From NCBI GenBank assembly GCA_030684755.1, contig JAUXXN010000023.1:1-6049 (forward strand): 6,049 nucleotides of DNA, in the 5' to 3' direction. The position numbers and the translations under genes are program-made. This document shows positions 1-5,732 of the stretch, piece after piece; the first letter of the stretch is position 1; every line of letters starts with the position of its first letter. The stretch is from Hydrogenophaga sp. Its GTDB lineage: Bacteria; Pseudomonadota; Gammaproteobacteria; Burkholderiales; Burkholderiaceae_C. The notes under the pieces are model-generated. The model saw only the letters and a program-made list of their open reading frames with translations, made no database searches and was not told where the DNA came from.

Positions 1-1156
1 CACCCGAGAGCACTTGGCCCTGAATGGCAGCACCCACGGCCACGGCTTCGTCGGGGTTCACGTCTTTGCGTGGCTCCTTGCCGAAGAACTCTTTCACCTT
101 TTCTTGCACCTTGGGCATGCGGGTCATGCCACCGACCAGGATCACGTCGTGGATGTCACCCACGCTGATACCGGCGTCTTTGATGGCGGTGCGGCAGGGG
201 GCAATGGTGCGCTCGATCAGCTCTTCCACCAGGGCTTCGAGCTTGGCGCGCGTGAGCTTGATGTTCAGGTGCTTGGGGCCTGAAGCGTCGGCGGTGATGT
301 AGGGCAGGTTCAGGTCGGTGGCGGCCGAGCTGGACAGCTCAATCTTGGCTTTTTCGGCGGCTTCTTTCAGGCGCTGAAGGGCCAGCACGTCTTTGGACAG
401 GTCAACACCTTGTTCTTTTTTGAACTCGCTGATGATGTGGTCGATGATGCGCTGGTCGAAGTCTTCGCCGCCCAAGAAGGTGTCGCCGTTGGTGGACAGC
501 ACTTCAAATTGCTTCTCGCCATCGACATCAGCGATTTCGATGATGGACACGTCGAACGTGCCACCACCCAAGTCGTACACAGCGATCTTGCGGTCGCCCT
601 TTTCTTGCTTGTCCAGGCCAAAGGCCAGAGCCGCAGCGGTGGGCTCGTTGATGATGCGCTTCACGTCCAGGCCGGCAATGCGGCCAGCGTCTTTGGTGGC
701 CTGGCGCTGTGCGTCGTTGAAATACGCGGGCACGGTGATGACGGCCTCGGTGACTGGCTCGCCCAGGTAGTCCTCGGCGGTTTTCTTCATCTTGCGCAGA
801 ATGTCGGCGCTGACCTGCTGGGCCGAGATTTGCTTGCCGCGCACTTCCACCCAGGCGTCGCCGTTGTCGGCCGCCACGATGGAGTAAGGCATGAGGTTGA
901 TGTCCTTCTGGACCTCTTTCTCGGTGAACTTGCGACCGATCAGACGCTTGATGGCGTAGAGCGTGTTGCGTGGGTTGGTTACGGCCTGGCGCTTGGCGCT
1001 GGCGCCCACCAGAACTTCACCGTCTTCTTGGTAAGCCACGATGGACGGCGTGGTGCGCGCACCTTCCGAGTTCTCAATCACCTTGGTGGTGTTGCCTTCC
1101 ATGAGGGATACGCAAGAGTTGGTGGTGCCCAAGTCGATGCCGATGATTCTGCCCAT
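1..1156 (-). CDS. dnaK: Molecular chaperone DnaK (Hsp70), N-terminal part, cut by the window edge
   Basis: Cytoplasmic ATP-dependent chaperone that binds and releases unfolded polypeptides together with DnaJ and GrpE. The window holds the first 385 codons, nearly the whole nucleotide-binding domain; the interdomain linker and substrate-binding domain (about 250 more residues in the family) lie beyond base 1. All three Hsp70 signatures are visible: IDLGTTNS at residues 7-14, [11 protein letters not shown] at 195-205 and [13 protein letters not shown] at 339-351. The key ATPase residues K70, E171 (in [11 protein letters not shown]) and T199 sit at the same numbers as in E. coli DnaK, which supports the ATG at 1156. 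A GGAG motif (1165-1168 on the complement) lies 8 bases before the start, after an A/T-rich leader (1171-1184). It follows grpE by 97 bases on the same strand and probably has both read-through from grpE and its own heat-shock promoter. No lesion seen. Confidence 0.98.
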   Translation of the reverse strand, partial: MGRIIGIDLGTTNSCVSLMEGNTTKVIENSEGARTTPSIVAYQEDGEVLVGASAKRQAVTNPRNTLYAIKRLIGRKFTEKEVQKDINLMPYSIVAADNGDAWVEVRGKQISAQQVSADILRKMKKTAEDYLGEPVTEAVITVPAYFNDAQRQATKDAGRIAGLDVKRIINEPTAAALAFGLDKQEKGDRKIAVYDLGGGTFDVSIIEIADVDGEKQFEVLSTNGDTFLGGEDFDQRIIDHIISEFKKEQGVDLSKDVLALQRLKEAAEKAKIELSSSAATDLNLPYITADASGPKHLNIKLTRAKLEALVEELIERTIAPCRTAIKDAGISVGDIHDVILVGGMTRMPKVQEKVKEFFGKEPRKDVNPDEAVAVGAAIQGQVLSG

Positions 1157-1204
1157 GTTGTGTGCTCCGGAAAAATAAATAAATTGGTGAAAAGGATGTT
1201 CAGG

Positions 1205-1233
1205 ATGTGTGGATAAGACCCCCCTGTTTCAAG
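1205..1233 (-). promoter_or_regulatory. Candidate sigma-32 (RpoH) promoter of dnaK
   Basis: On the minus strand a perfect -35 motif CTTGAAA (1227-1233) is followed, after 14 bases, by CCACACAT (1205-1212), a partial match to the heat-shock -10 consensus CCCCATNT. It starts 20 bases after the grpE stop and would give dnaK a leader of roughly 45 bases. The -35 motif lies in the inverted repeat CCCCT-TGAAAC-AGGGG (1221-1236), which could also form a small RNA hairpin in read-through transcripts from grpE. No T-run follows, so it is not a convincing terminator. The -35 is strong, the -10 is weaker. Confidence 0.5.
1208..1216 (-). promoter_or_regulatory. Perfect DnaA-box sequence between grpE and dnaK
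   Basis: The minus strand reads TTATCCACA, identical to the strongest E. coli DnaA box. It overlaps the proposed -10 region of the dnaK promoter. A single box can bind DnaA, but binding here is inference. No cluster of further boxes or AT-rich unwinding region is present, so this is not an origin. Confidence 0.4.
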
Positions 1234-1253
1234 GGGATACCCATACAAAAGAC

Positions 1254-1820
1254 TTATTTGGGTGCTGCCACCGTGACGAGGGCGGGGCGCAGCACGCGGT
1301 CGGCAATCAGGTAGCCTTTTTGCAGCACGCTGACCACCGTGTTGGCTTCTTGGTCGGCGGGTACCATGCTGATGGCTTGGTGTTGGTGGGGGTCGAATTT
1401 GCTGCCGGCGGCGGGCGCAATTTCCAGCACCTTGTGGCGCTCCAGTGCGCTTTTGAGCTGTTTGAGCGTGGCTTCGGAGCCTTCGCGCAGCTGTTCGCGG
1501 GTGGCTTCCTGAATGGCCAGGCCGGCTTCCAGACTGTCGGCCACGGCGAGCAGGCTGTCGGCAAAGCTTTCCACAGCAAATTTGCGCGCCTTGCCCATTT
1601 CATCTTCGGCGCGGCGGCGGGTGTTTTCGGCTTCGGCTTTGGCGCGCAGGTATTGCTCGGCCAGGTTGGCGTTTTGGGCTTTGAGGGTGCTGACTTCGTT
1701 GCTCAGGGCTGCCAGCTCATCGGCTTCGGCCACGGCGGCTGCGGCCAGCGCTTCTTCCGGGCTGATGGGCGCGGTGTTTTCAGGGCTGGTGCTTTCGGCG
1801 GGGTGGGGTTGTTGGCTCAT
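1254..1820 (-). CDS. grpE: Nucleotide exchange factor GrpE
   Basis: Cytoplasmic co-chaperone that works as a dimer to release ADP from DnaK and so drives the folding cycle. The 188-residue product has the usual GrpE plan: an acidic, alanine-rich, probably disordered N-terminus (1-35), a long helix forming the dimer coiled coil (about 36-95, including [19 protein letters not shown]), a helical middle part (about 98-133), and the C-terminal beta domain that contacts DnaK (about 134-188, with FDPHQHQAI and [19 protein letters not shown]). The length is normal for a proteobacterial GrpE. The ATG at 1820 gives a standard N-terminus, although no good Shine-Dalgarno sequence precedes it. It is the first gene of the heat-shock block, with a strong sigma-32 type promoter about 50-80 bases upstream and dnaK directly downstream. 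Confidence 0.97.
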   Translation of the reverse strand: MSQQPHPAESTSPENTAPISPEEALAAAAVAEADELAALSNEVSTLKAQNANLAEQYLRAKAEAENTRRRAEDEMGKARKFAVESFADSLLAVADSLEAGLAIQEATREQLREGSEATLKQLKSALERHKVLEIAPAAGSKFDPHQHQAISMVPADQEANTVVSVLQKGYLIADRVLRPALVTVAAPK

Positions 1821-1870
1821 GGGCGTTGATGGTTTGACGTGAATTCAAAGACAAAACTGGCTCGCGAAAA

Positions 1871-1898
1871 ACGTGGGGGCTTGTCGCGCAAGTTCAAG
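1871..1898 (-). promoter_or_regulatory. Sigma-32 (RpoH) heat-shock promoter of grpE
   Basis: On the minus strand CTTGAAC (1892-1898) is followed after 13 bases by CCCCACGT (1871-1878). The known RpoH consensus is CTTGAAA, 11-16 bases, CCCCATNT; each element has one mismatch and the spacing is typical. Transcription would begin near 1864, giving grpE a leader of about 45 bases. The location directly upstream of grpE fits the known control of this operon in proteobacteria. Confidence 0.75.
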
Positions 1899-1972
1899 GG
1901 TGGGCAGTGGCAAATGGCGCAATTCGGCGGTAAGCGGGTGAAAATCGGGTTTTTTCCCACAGATCCACGCCC

Positions 1973-2824
1973 ATGAAACTCTTTCGCCACGGCCCGCAGG
2001 GCGCAGAAAAACCCGGTTTGTTGGACGCCAGCGGTGCGCTGCGCGATCTCTCGGGCGTGATCGCCGACATCACGCCCGCCACGCTCGGCCCCGATTCTAT
2101 GTCTCGCCTGGCCGTGCTGGACCCGATCACTTTGCCGTTGGTCCCGGCCGGTACCCGCCTGGGCGCCTGTGTGGGCGGCGTGGGCAACGTGGTGTGCATT
2201 GGCCTGAATTACGCCGACCACGCGGCCGAGGCGGGCCTGAAGCCACCGGGCCAGCCCATTGTGTTCAACAAGCACAACGGCGCCATCAGCGGCCCGAACG
2301 ATGCGGTGTGGCTGGCGCCCGAGTCGCACAAACTGGACTGGGAAGTGGAGCTGGGCATTGTGATCGGGCAGCGCGCCTTTCATGTGAGTGAGGCTGAGGC
2401 GTTGCAATACGTGGCGGGTTATTGCCTGGTGAACGATGTGTCGGAACGGGCTTACCAGATTGAACTGGAAGGCCAGTGGACCAAGGGCAAGAGCTACCCC
2501 ACGCATTGCCCGCTGGGCCCTTGGCTGGTGACGCCCGACGAGCTGGGCGACCCGCAGGATGTGGACCTGTGGCTGGAGGTGAACGGCGTGCGCCGCCAGA
2601 CCGGCAACACCCGCACCATGATCTTTGGTGTGGCGCAGATCGTGAGCTACCTGAGCCGTTTCATGGCGCTGCAACCCGGCGATGTGATTCCCACCGGCAC
2701 GCCACCCGGCGTTGGCATGGGCCAGAAGCCGCCGGTGTATTTGAAGGCGGGCGACGTGGTGCGCCTGGGCGGGCGTGGTTTGGGCGAACAGTGCCAGACG
2801 GTGGTGGACACCCCGGCGGGCTGA
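1973..2824 (+). CDS. Fumarylacetoacetate hydrolase (FAH) family protein
   Basis: Probable metal-dependent hydrolase or lyase acting on a beta-diketo acid or related 2-oxo acid. The 283-residue protein has the FAH catalytic fold from about residue 70 onward: CIGLNYADHAAE (75-86), the metal ligands E124 and E126 in DWEVELGIVIG, D155 in VNDVSERAYQ, K171/K173 in the TKGKSY segment, and the active-site loop TGTPPGVGMG (241-250). Residues 1-70 form the small N-terminal domain (MKLFRHG, PGLLDASG). This subgroup is often annotated as ureidoglycolate lyase or 2,4-diketo-3-deoxy-L-fuconate hydrolase, but no allantoin or sugar-acid genes are near to choose between them. The ATG at 1973 gives the typical start; no clear Shine-Dalgarno sequence is seen. 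The gene stands alone on the plus strand, divergent from grpE and convergent with the HxlR-like gene, so it is probably transcribed singly. All key residues look intact. Confidence 0.9.
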   Translation: MKLFRHGPQGAEKPGLLDASGALRDLSGVIADITPATLGPDSMSRLAVLDPITLPLVPAGTRLGACVGGVGNVVCIGLNYADHAAEAGLKPPGQPIVFNKHNGAISGPNDAVWLAPESHKLDWEVELGIVIGQRAFHVSEAEALQYVAGYCLVNDVSERAYQIELEGQWTKGKSYPTHCPLGPWLVTPDELGDPQDVDLWLEVNGVRRQTGNTRTMIFGVAQIVSYLSRFMALQPGDVIPTGTPPGVGMGQKPPVYLKAGDVVRLGGRGLGEQCQTVVDTPAG

Positions 2825-2845
2825 GCGGCTGGGCTGCCGGGGTGG

Positions 2846-3196
2846 TCAGGCCGGTGGCTGGGCTTGTTCTGCTTTGCTGGCGGCGGTGGCCGCTGCGCGG
2901 GATTGAAGCTGGCTCCATTTGGGGGCGAACTGTTGCACATTGAGCAGGCTTCGTGCCAGGTTGGCGCCCTGTGTGGTGAGGCGGTAGCCGGCGCCGCTGT
3001 GGTCCACCAGGCGGGCGGCGCGCAACTCTTTTAAACGGGTGTTGAGCGTGTTGGGTGTGACGCCGCCCACGCTGTCTTGCAGCAGGCGAAAGGTTTGCGG
3101 GTGGCCGTCGCTCAGGGCCCAAATCACCCGCAGGGCGTAGCGCGATTCCAGCAGATCGAACAGCCGAATCACTGCGGCGTTGTCTTTGGCGCTCAT
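2846..3196 (-). CDS. HxlR-like winged-helix transcriptional regulator
   Basis: Small DNA-binding protein of 116 residues. Residues 10-66 match the HxlR pattern: a first helix (LFDLLESRYALRVIWALSDG), a helix-turn-helix (about 34-62, with TFRLLQDSVGGVTPNTLNTRLKELRAARLV read in two parts), then a wing (65-76, ending YRLTTQG). In this family the segment 'sP..Lt.RL.eLe..GLv' contacts DNA; here it is TPNTLNTRLKEL. The N-terminal cysteine found in redox- or aldehyde-sensing HxlR proteins is absent, so a different signal is likely. The C-terminus (about 98-116) is alanine- and glutamine-rich and probably disordered. A GGAG motif (3203-3206 on the complement) lies 6 bases before the ATG, supporting this start. 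The gene ends 21 bases from the end of the FAH-family gene, which runs towards it. Its target is unknown; autoregulation through the repeats at 3259-3280 is possible. ArsR- or MarR-like classification is an alternative. Confidence 0.8.
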   Translation of the reverse strand: MSAKDNAAVIRLFDLLESRYALRVIWALSDGHPQTFRLLQDSVGGVTPNTLNTRLKELRAARLVDHSGAGYRLTTQGANLARSLLNVQQFAPKWSQLQSRAAATAASKAEQAQPPA

Positions 3197-3258
3197 GCGT
3201 GTCTCCGGTGGCTGATTGTTGGGCGGTTGGGGGAGGCCACCGCATGGTGCGGTAGACC

Positions 3259-3280
3259 TTTGCTAGCAGTTTGCTAGCTG
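3259..3280. repeat. Two tandem 11-base repeats, possible operator of the HxlR-like gene
   Basis: The copies TTTGCTAGCAG (3259-3269) and TTTGCTAGCTG (3270-3280) are adjacent and differ at one base. Each contains the palindrome GCTAGC, so the two GCTAGC cores lie 11 bases apart, about one helical turn, on the same face of DNA. They lie 63-84 bases upstream of the HxlR-like start. A TTGATA hexamer (3290-3295, minus strand) next to them could be a -35 element, though no good -10 follows. The operator role is inference. Confidence 0.45.
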
Positions 3281-3315
3281 CGCCCAATGTATCAACGAGG
3301 CAGCAAATTCAGCGA

Positions 3316-3331
3316 TTGGGACTTACCCCAA
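3316..3331. repeat. Short inverted repeat TTGGG-6-CCCAA
   Basis: TTGGG (3316-3320) and CCCAA (3327-3331) form perfect 5-base arms around ACTTAC, in the 190-base gap between the MarR and HxlR-like genes. It may be a protein-binding site or a weak hairpin. Apart from this, the 11-base repeats and the terminator, I see nothing else in the gap and no coding sequence. Confidence 0.3.
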
Positions 3332-3342
3332 CGAACCCCAGC

Positions 3343-3378
3343 AAAAACGCCAACCCGTTTGCACAATGGCTGGGTGGC
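3343..3378 (-). terminator. Likely rho-independent terminator after the MarR-family gene
   Basis: On the minus strand GCCACCC (3372-3378) pairs with GGGTTGGC (3349-3356), with one bulged T, to give a GC-rich 7-base-pair stem. The 15-base loop contains a TTG-TG-CAA mini-stem. The stem is followed, two bases on, by five T residues (3343-3347). It starts 8 bases after the MarR stop codon, the expected place for ending that transcript, and would separate it from the HxlR-like gene. Confidence 0.55.
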
Positions 3379-3386
3379 TCAAGTGT

Positions 3387-3920
3387 TCAGCGGCGGTAAA
3401 CCTTGTGCAGCAGGCGGTTGAGCGTTTGCAGCTCGTCGGCTGTGAGGGCTTGAGACACGTCTTGTTCCAGCTGGGTGGCGGTGGTTTGGGCCTCGCTTTG
3501 CAGGCGTTTGCCAGCAGCCGAGACATGCAGGCCCTGGGCGCGGCGGTCGGTGGGGTGAGCGCGGCGCTCAATCAGGCCGCGTTTGTCCAAGCTTTTGATC
3601 ATGCCTACCAAGTTGGGCGGCAAGATGTCGAGCGCGGTGCAGAGTTGCCGCGAGGTGATGCCCGGGTTGTGCGCAATGAGCGTGAGCACCGAGAAGTCCA
3701 CGGGGCGCAGGCCATAGGGCTCCATGCGTTGCAAAAACACCGATATGACGGACAGCGCAGCGCGGCGGGCGTTGTAGCCCAGCAGGGTTTCCAGGTAACT
3801 GGTGTCCAGCTCGCCTGCGCTGGTGGCTTGGGTGGTTTCTGCACGGGCTTCGGTGGGTGCGCTGTTTTGGCGGGCAGCCCGTGGACGGCGCAGGGTGTTG
3901 GCAACAGAGGTCTCAGACAT
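3387..3920 (-). CDS. MarR-family transcriptional regulator
   Basis: Dimeric winged-helix regulator, usually a repressor released by a small ligand. The 177-residue product has an alanine- and threonine-rich N-terminal tail (1-38), a dimerisation helix (about 40-66), the DNA-binding winged helix (about 73-135) and a C-terminal dimer helix (about 137-177). The helix-turn-helix includes GITSRQLCTALDILPPN and VGMIKSLDKRGLIERR; the wing has the MarR hallmark HPTDRRAQGLHVSAAGK (122-138). The ATG at 3920 is chosen because the MarR domain is complete from there. The frame is open further upstream, but that extension would be translated from DNA that already codes for the end of the acyl-CoA dehydrogenase. 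The N-terminal tail is longer than usual, so a somewhat later start is possible. It lies 73 bases downstream of the dehydrogenase gene on the same strand and may regulate it; acyl-CoA thioester ligands are known for some MarR proteins, but the ligand here is a guess. Confidence 0.93.
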   Translation of the reverse strand: MSETSVANTLRRPRAARQNSAPTEARAETTQATSAGELDTSYLETLLGYNARRAALSVISVFLQRMEPYGLRPVDFSVLTLIAHNPGITSRQLCTALDILPPNLVGMIKSLDKRGLIERRAHPTDRRAQGLHVSAAGKRLQSEAQTTATQLEQDVSQALTADELQTLNRLLHKVYRR

Positions 3921-3931
3921 GCTCAGAGCAT
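3919..3931. promoter_or_regulatory. Perfect 13-base palindrome over the MarR start codon, candidate operator
   Basis: ATGCTC-A-GAGCAT has perfect 6-base arms around one central base and includes two bases of the MarR initiation codon. MarR proteins bind short palindromes, frequently in their own control regions, so autorepression is a reasonable inference. No strong Shine-Dalgarno sequence is visible; the palindrome occupies the place where one would be expected. Confidence 0.45.
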
Positions 3932-3948
3932 AGCGCGCCTGCTTGGGT

Positions 3949-3992
3949 TTTGCGCAAACTTGGCCCAAGCCCAGTCTGCTGGGCGACTTGGG
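3949..3992. repeat. Nested inverted repeats in the gap between acyl-CoA dehydrogenase and MarR genes
   Basis: CCCAAG plus CCCAG (3964-3974) pair with CTGGG (3979-3983) and CTTGGG (3987-3992) around a TCTG loop, with CGA (3984-3986) bulged, giving about 11 base pairs directly after the dehydrogenase stop (3994-3996). On the minus strand only a short GTTTG follows, so terminator activity would be weak. Beside it is the perfect palindrome TTTGCGCAAA (3949-3958). The GCTTGGG at 3941-3947 can alternatively pair with CCCAAGC at 3964-3970, so competing folds are possible. Confidence 0.45.
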
Positions 3993-3993
3993 T

Positions 3994-5721
3994 TTATGCA
4001 GTGCCCAGACTGCTGCCCATGATGGCCATGCGTGTGTCGAATTCGGGCCAGACCCAGCGCCAAAAGCCGGTGTGGGCGTTCGCCCAGCGTGCCTCGGTGC
4101 TCTGCGGTGTCGTGCCCACGCGGCACCAGGCCCAGGCCATGAGCAGCATGGCGAGGGCGCGCAGGTAGTCGTCGGCCAACCAGTAGGGCAGCTCGGGCGA
4201 TGCGCCAGCCGCCCGGGTGCCGGGCAGCACCTGCGCCGTGGTGAATTGCGCAAAGCGGGCCAGGGCTTGGCGGGTGCGTTCTGCCTCGGGGCTGTCGCCC
4301 AGCTCGGCGGCCAGTTCGCTCAGCAAGGCGCTCATTGCGGTGCCGCCATCGGGCAGCACCTTGCGCACCAGCAGGTCGATGGCCTGAATTTCGTTGGTGC
4401 CCTCGTAGATCATGGCCACGCGGGCGTCGCGTACGATCTGTTCGATGCCCCATTCGCGCACATAGCCGTGGCCGCCGAACACCTGCAGGCAGGCGCTGGC
4501 GCCGGTGAAGGCTTGGTCGGTCCAGGCGGACTTGAGCACCGGCGTGACCAGGCTGCACCAGCGCGAAGCGGCTTCGCGGCGCTCGGCGTCGGGCTGGTGT
4601 TTGATGGTGTCGAGTTCGAGCGCGGTGCGGTAGGCCAGCACGCGCCCGGCGTCTACCCAGGCGCGTTGGGTGTCCAGAATGCGGCGCATGGCCGGGTGGG
4701 TGCCAATCAGGTCGGCCTGGCCTGCCTTGCTGGCGCCGCCGGGTGTGCGCATTTGGCGGCGCTCTTGGGCGTAGGCGTTGGCCTTTTGCCAGGCGGCTTC
4801 CAGCAGGCCAATGCCTTGCAGACCCACATGCAGACGGGCGGCGTTCATCATCACGAACATGGCGTTCAGGCCTTTGCCGGGCTCACCCACTATCCAGGCG
4901 GGCGCGTCGTCAAACCGCATGACGCAGGTGGGGCTGCCGTGCAGGCCCATTTTTTCTTCGATGCGCTCGCAGACCACGGCGCTGCGTGTGCCGTCTGGGT
5001 AAAACTTAGGAACGAGGAACAGCGACAGCCCCTTGGGACCGGGTGGGCTGTCGGGCAGACGGGCCAGCACCAGGTGCACGATGTTGTCGCTCAGGTCGTG
5101 CTCTCCGCCCGAGATGAAAATTTTGGTGCCGCGCAGGGCGTAGCGGCCATCGGCCAGGGGCATGGCTCGGGTGGACGCCAAGCCCAAGTCGCTGCCCGCG
5201 TGCGGCTCGGTCAGGCACATGGTGGCCAGCCATTCGCCCGTGGCCACTTTCTCTAAGTAGGTGGCTTTCAGTTCGTCGGATGCATGGTGTTTGATGCACT
5301 CGTAGGCGCCGTGCAGCAGGCCCGGGGCCATGGTCCAGCCGTGGTTGGCGCCGCTGAGCATTTCATACAGCATGGCTTCGAGCACGGTGGGCAGACCCTG
5401 CCCGCCGTCCTCGGTGGCGCAGGCCAGCGATGGCCAGCCGGCTTGCCAAAAAGCTTGGTAAGCATCGCGGAAACCGGGCGGCATGGTGACCGCGCCGTCT
5501 TTCCATTGCGCACCGATTTCGTCGCCGTCGCGGTTGAGCGGGGCCACAGCATCGGCCACAAATTTGCCAGCTTCTTCCAGCACCTGTTCCATCAGTGCGG
5601 CGTCGGTTTCGGCGTGGGCGGGCAGGGCTTGCAGCTGCGCGGGCGCTTGCAGCACCTGTTGCAGGACGAAGAACATGTCGGCGGTGGCGGGCTGGAAGTG
5701 GTTCACGGTGGGCGCGTTCAA
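3994..5721 (-). CDS. Acyl-CoA dehydrogenase, large DmdC-like type
   Basis: FAD-dependent enzyme that oxidises an acyl-CoA to its 2,3-enoyl-CoA and passes electrons to electron-transfer flavoprotein. At 575 residues it is longer than classical enzymes (about 380-400) and fits the large subgroup that includes 3-methylmercaptopropionyl-CoA dehydrogenase (DmdC). Parts in order: a short N-terminal element (about 8-35), the helical N-terminal domain (about 45-160), the beta domain with the FAD-contacting MCLTEPHAGSD (168-178) and KIFISGGEHD (200-209), the C-terminal helical domain with QVFGGHGY (413-420) and catalytic glutamate E440 in MIYEGTNEIQ, then an extra C-terminal domain (about 465-575). 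The start appears to be TTG at 5721: the frame has no ATG between it and the preceding stop at 5848-5850, and the next ATG (codon 16) falls within the N-terminal element. No Shine-Dalgarno sequence precedes the TTG. It follows the flavin reductase remnant by 11 bases. The substrate cannot be told from sequence; the DmdC label is only family likeness. Confidence 0.92.
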   Translation of the reverse strand: MNAPTVNHFQPATADMFFVLQQVLQAPAQLQALPAHAETDAALMEQVLEEAGKFVADAVAPLNRDGDEIGAQWKDGAVTMPPGFRDAYQAFWQAGWPSLACATEDGGQGLPTVLEAMLYEMLSGANHGWTMAPGLLHGAYECIKHHASDELKATYLEKVATGEWLATMCLTEPHAGSDLGLASTRAMPLADGRYALRGTKIFISGGEHDLSDNIVHLVLARLPDSPPGPKGLSLFLVPKFYPDGTRSAVVCERIEEKMGLHGSPTCVMRFDDAPAWIVGEPGKGLNAMFVMMNAARLHVGLQGIGLLEAAWQKANAYAQERRQMRTPGGASKAGQADLIGTHPAMRRILDTQRAWVDAGRVLAYRTALELDTIKHQPDAERREAASRWCSLVTPVLKSAWTDQAFTGASACLQVFGGHGYVREWGIEQIVRDARVAMIYEGTNEIQAIDLLVRKVLPDGGTAMSALLSELAAELGDSPEAERTRQALARFAQFTTAQVLPGTRAAGASPELPYWLADDYLRALAMLLMAWAWCRVGTTPQSTEARWANAHTGFWRWVWPEFDTRMAIMGSSLGTA

Positions 5722-5732
5722 AAGAGAAGAAA

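Noticed and set aside
410..1216. Open frame of 268 codons on the plus strand over dnaK
   Set aside because: Antisense shadow of dnaK, whose residues are conserved throughout on the other strand.
1200..1220. Replication origin suggested by the DnaA box
   Set aside because: Only one exact box is present, with no box cluster, no dnaA or dnaN gene and no sizeable AT-rich unwinding region.
1209..1829. Plus-strand open frame of 206 codons over grpE
   Set aside because: Phenylalanine- and glycine-rich shadow of grpE on the opposite strand.
1817..2674. Open frame of 285 codons on the minus strand between grpE and the middle of the FAH-family gene
   Set aside because: Shadow of the FAH-family gene, rich in histidine, arginine and alanine with no recognisable domain; it would also run through the grpE promoter.
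2825..2845. Shared terminator between the converging FAH-family and HxlR-like genes
   Set aside because: The 21-base gap is GC-rich but I found neither a good stem nor a T-run on either strand.
3921..4253. N-terminal extension of the MarR frame to 288 codons
   Set aside because: The extension overlaps the end of the acyl-CoA dehydrogenase and has low-complexity sequence; the MarR domain is complete from the ATG at 3920.
3943..5256. Long open frame of 437 codons on the plus strand
   Set aside because: It lies antisense to the acyl-CoA dehydrogenase; its glycine-, alanine- and histidine-rich translation is typical of a shadow of a GC-rich gene, and the opposite strand carries clear catalytic motifs.
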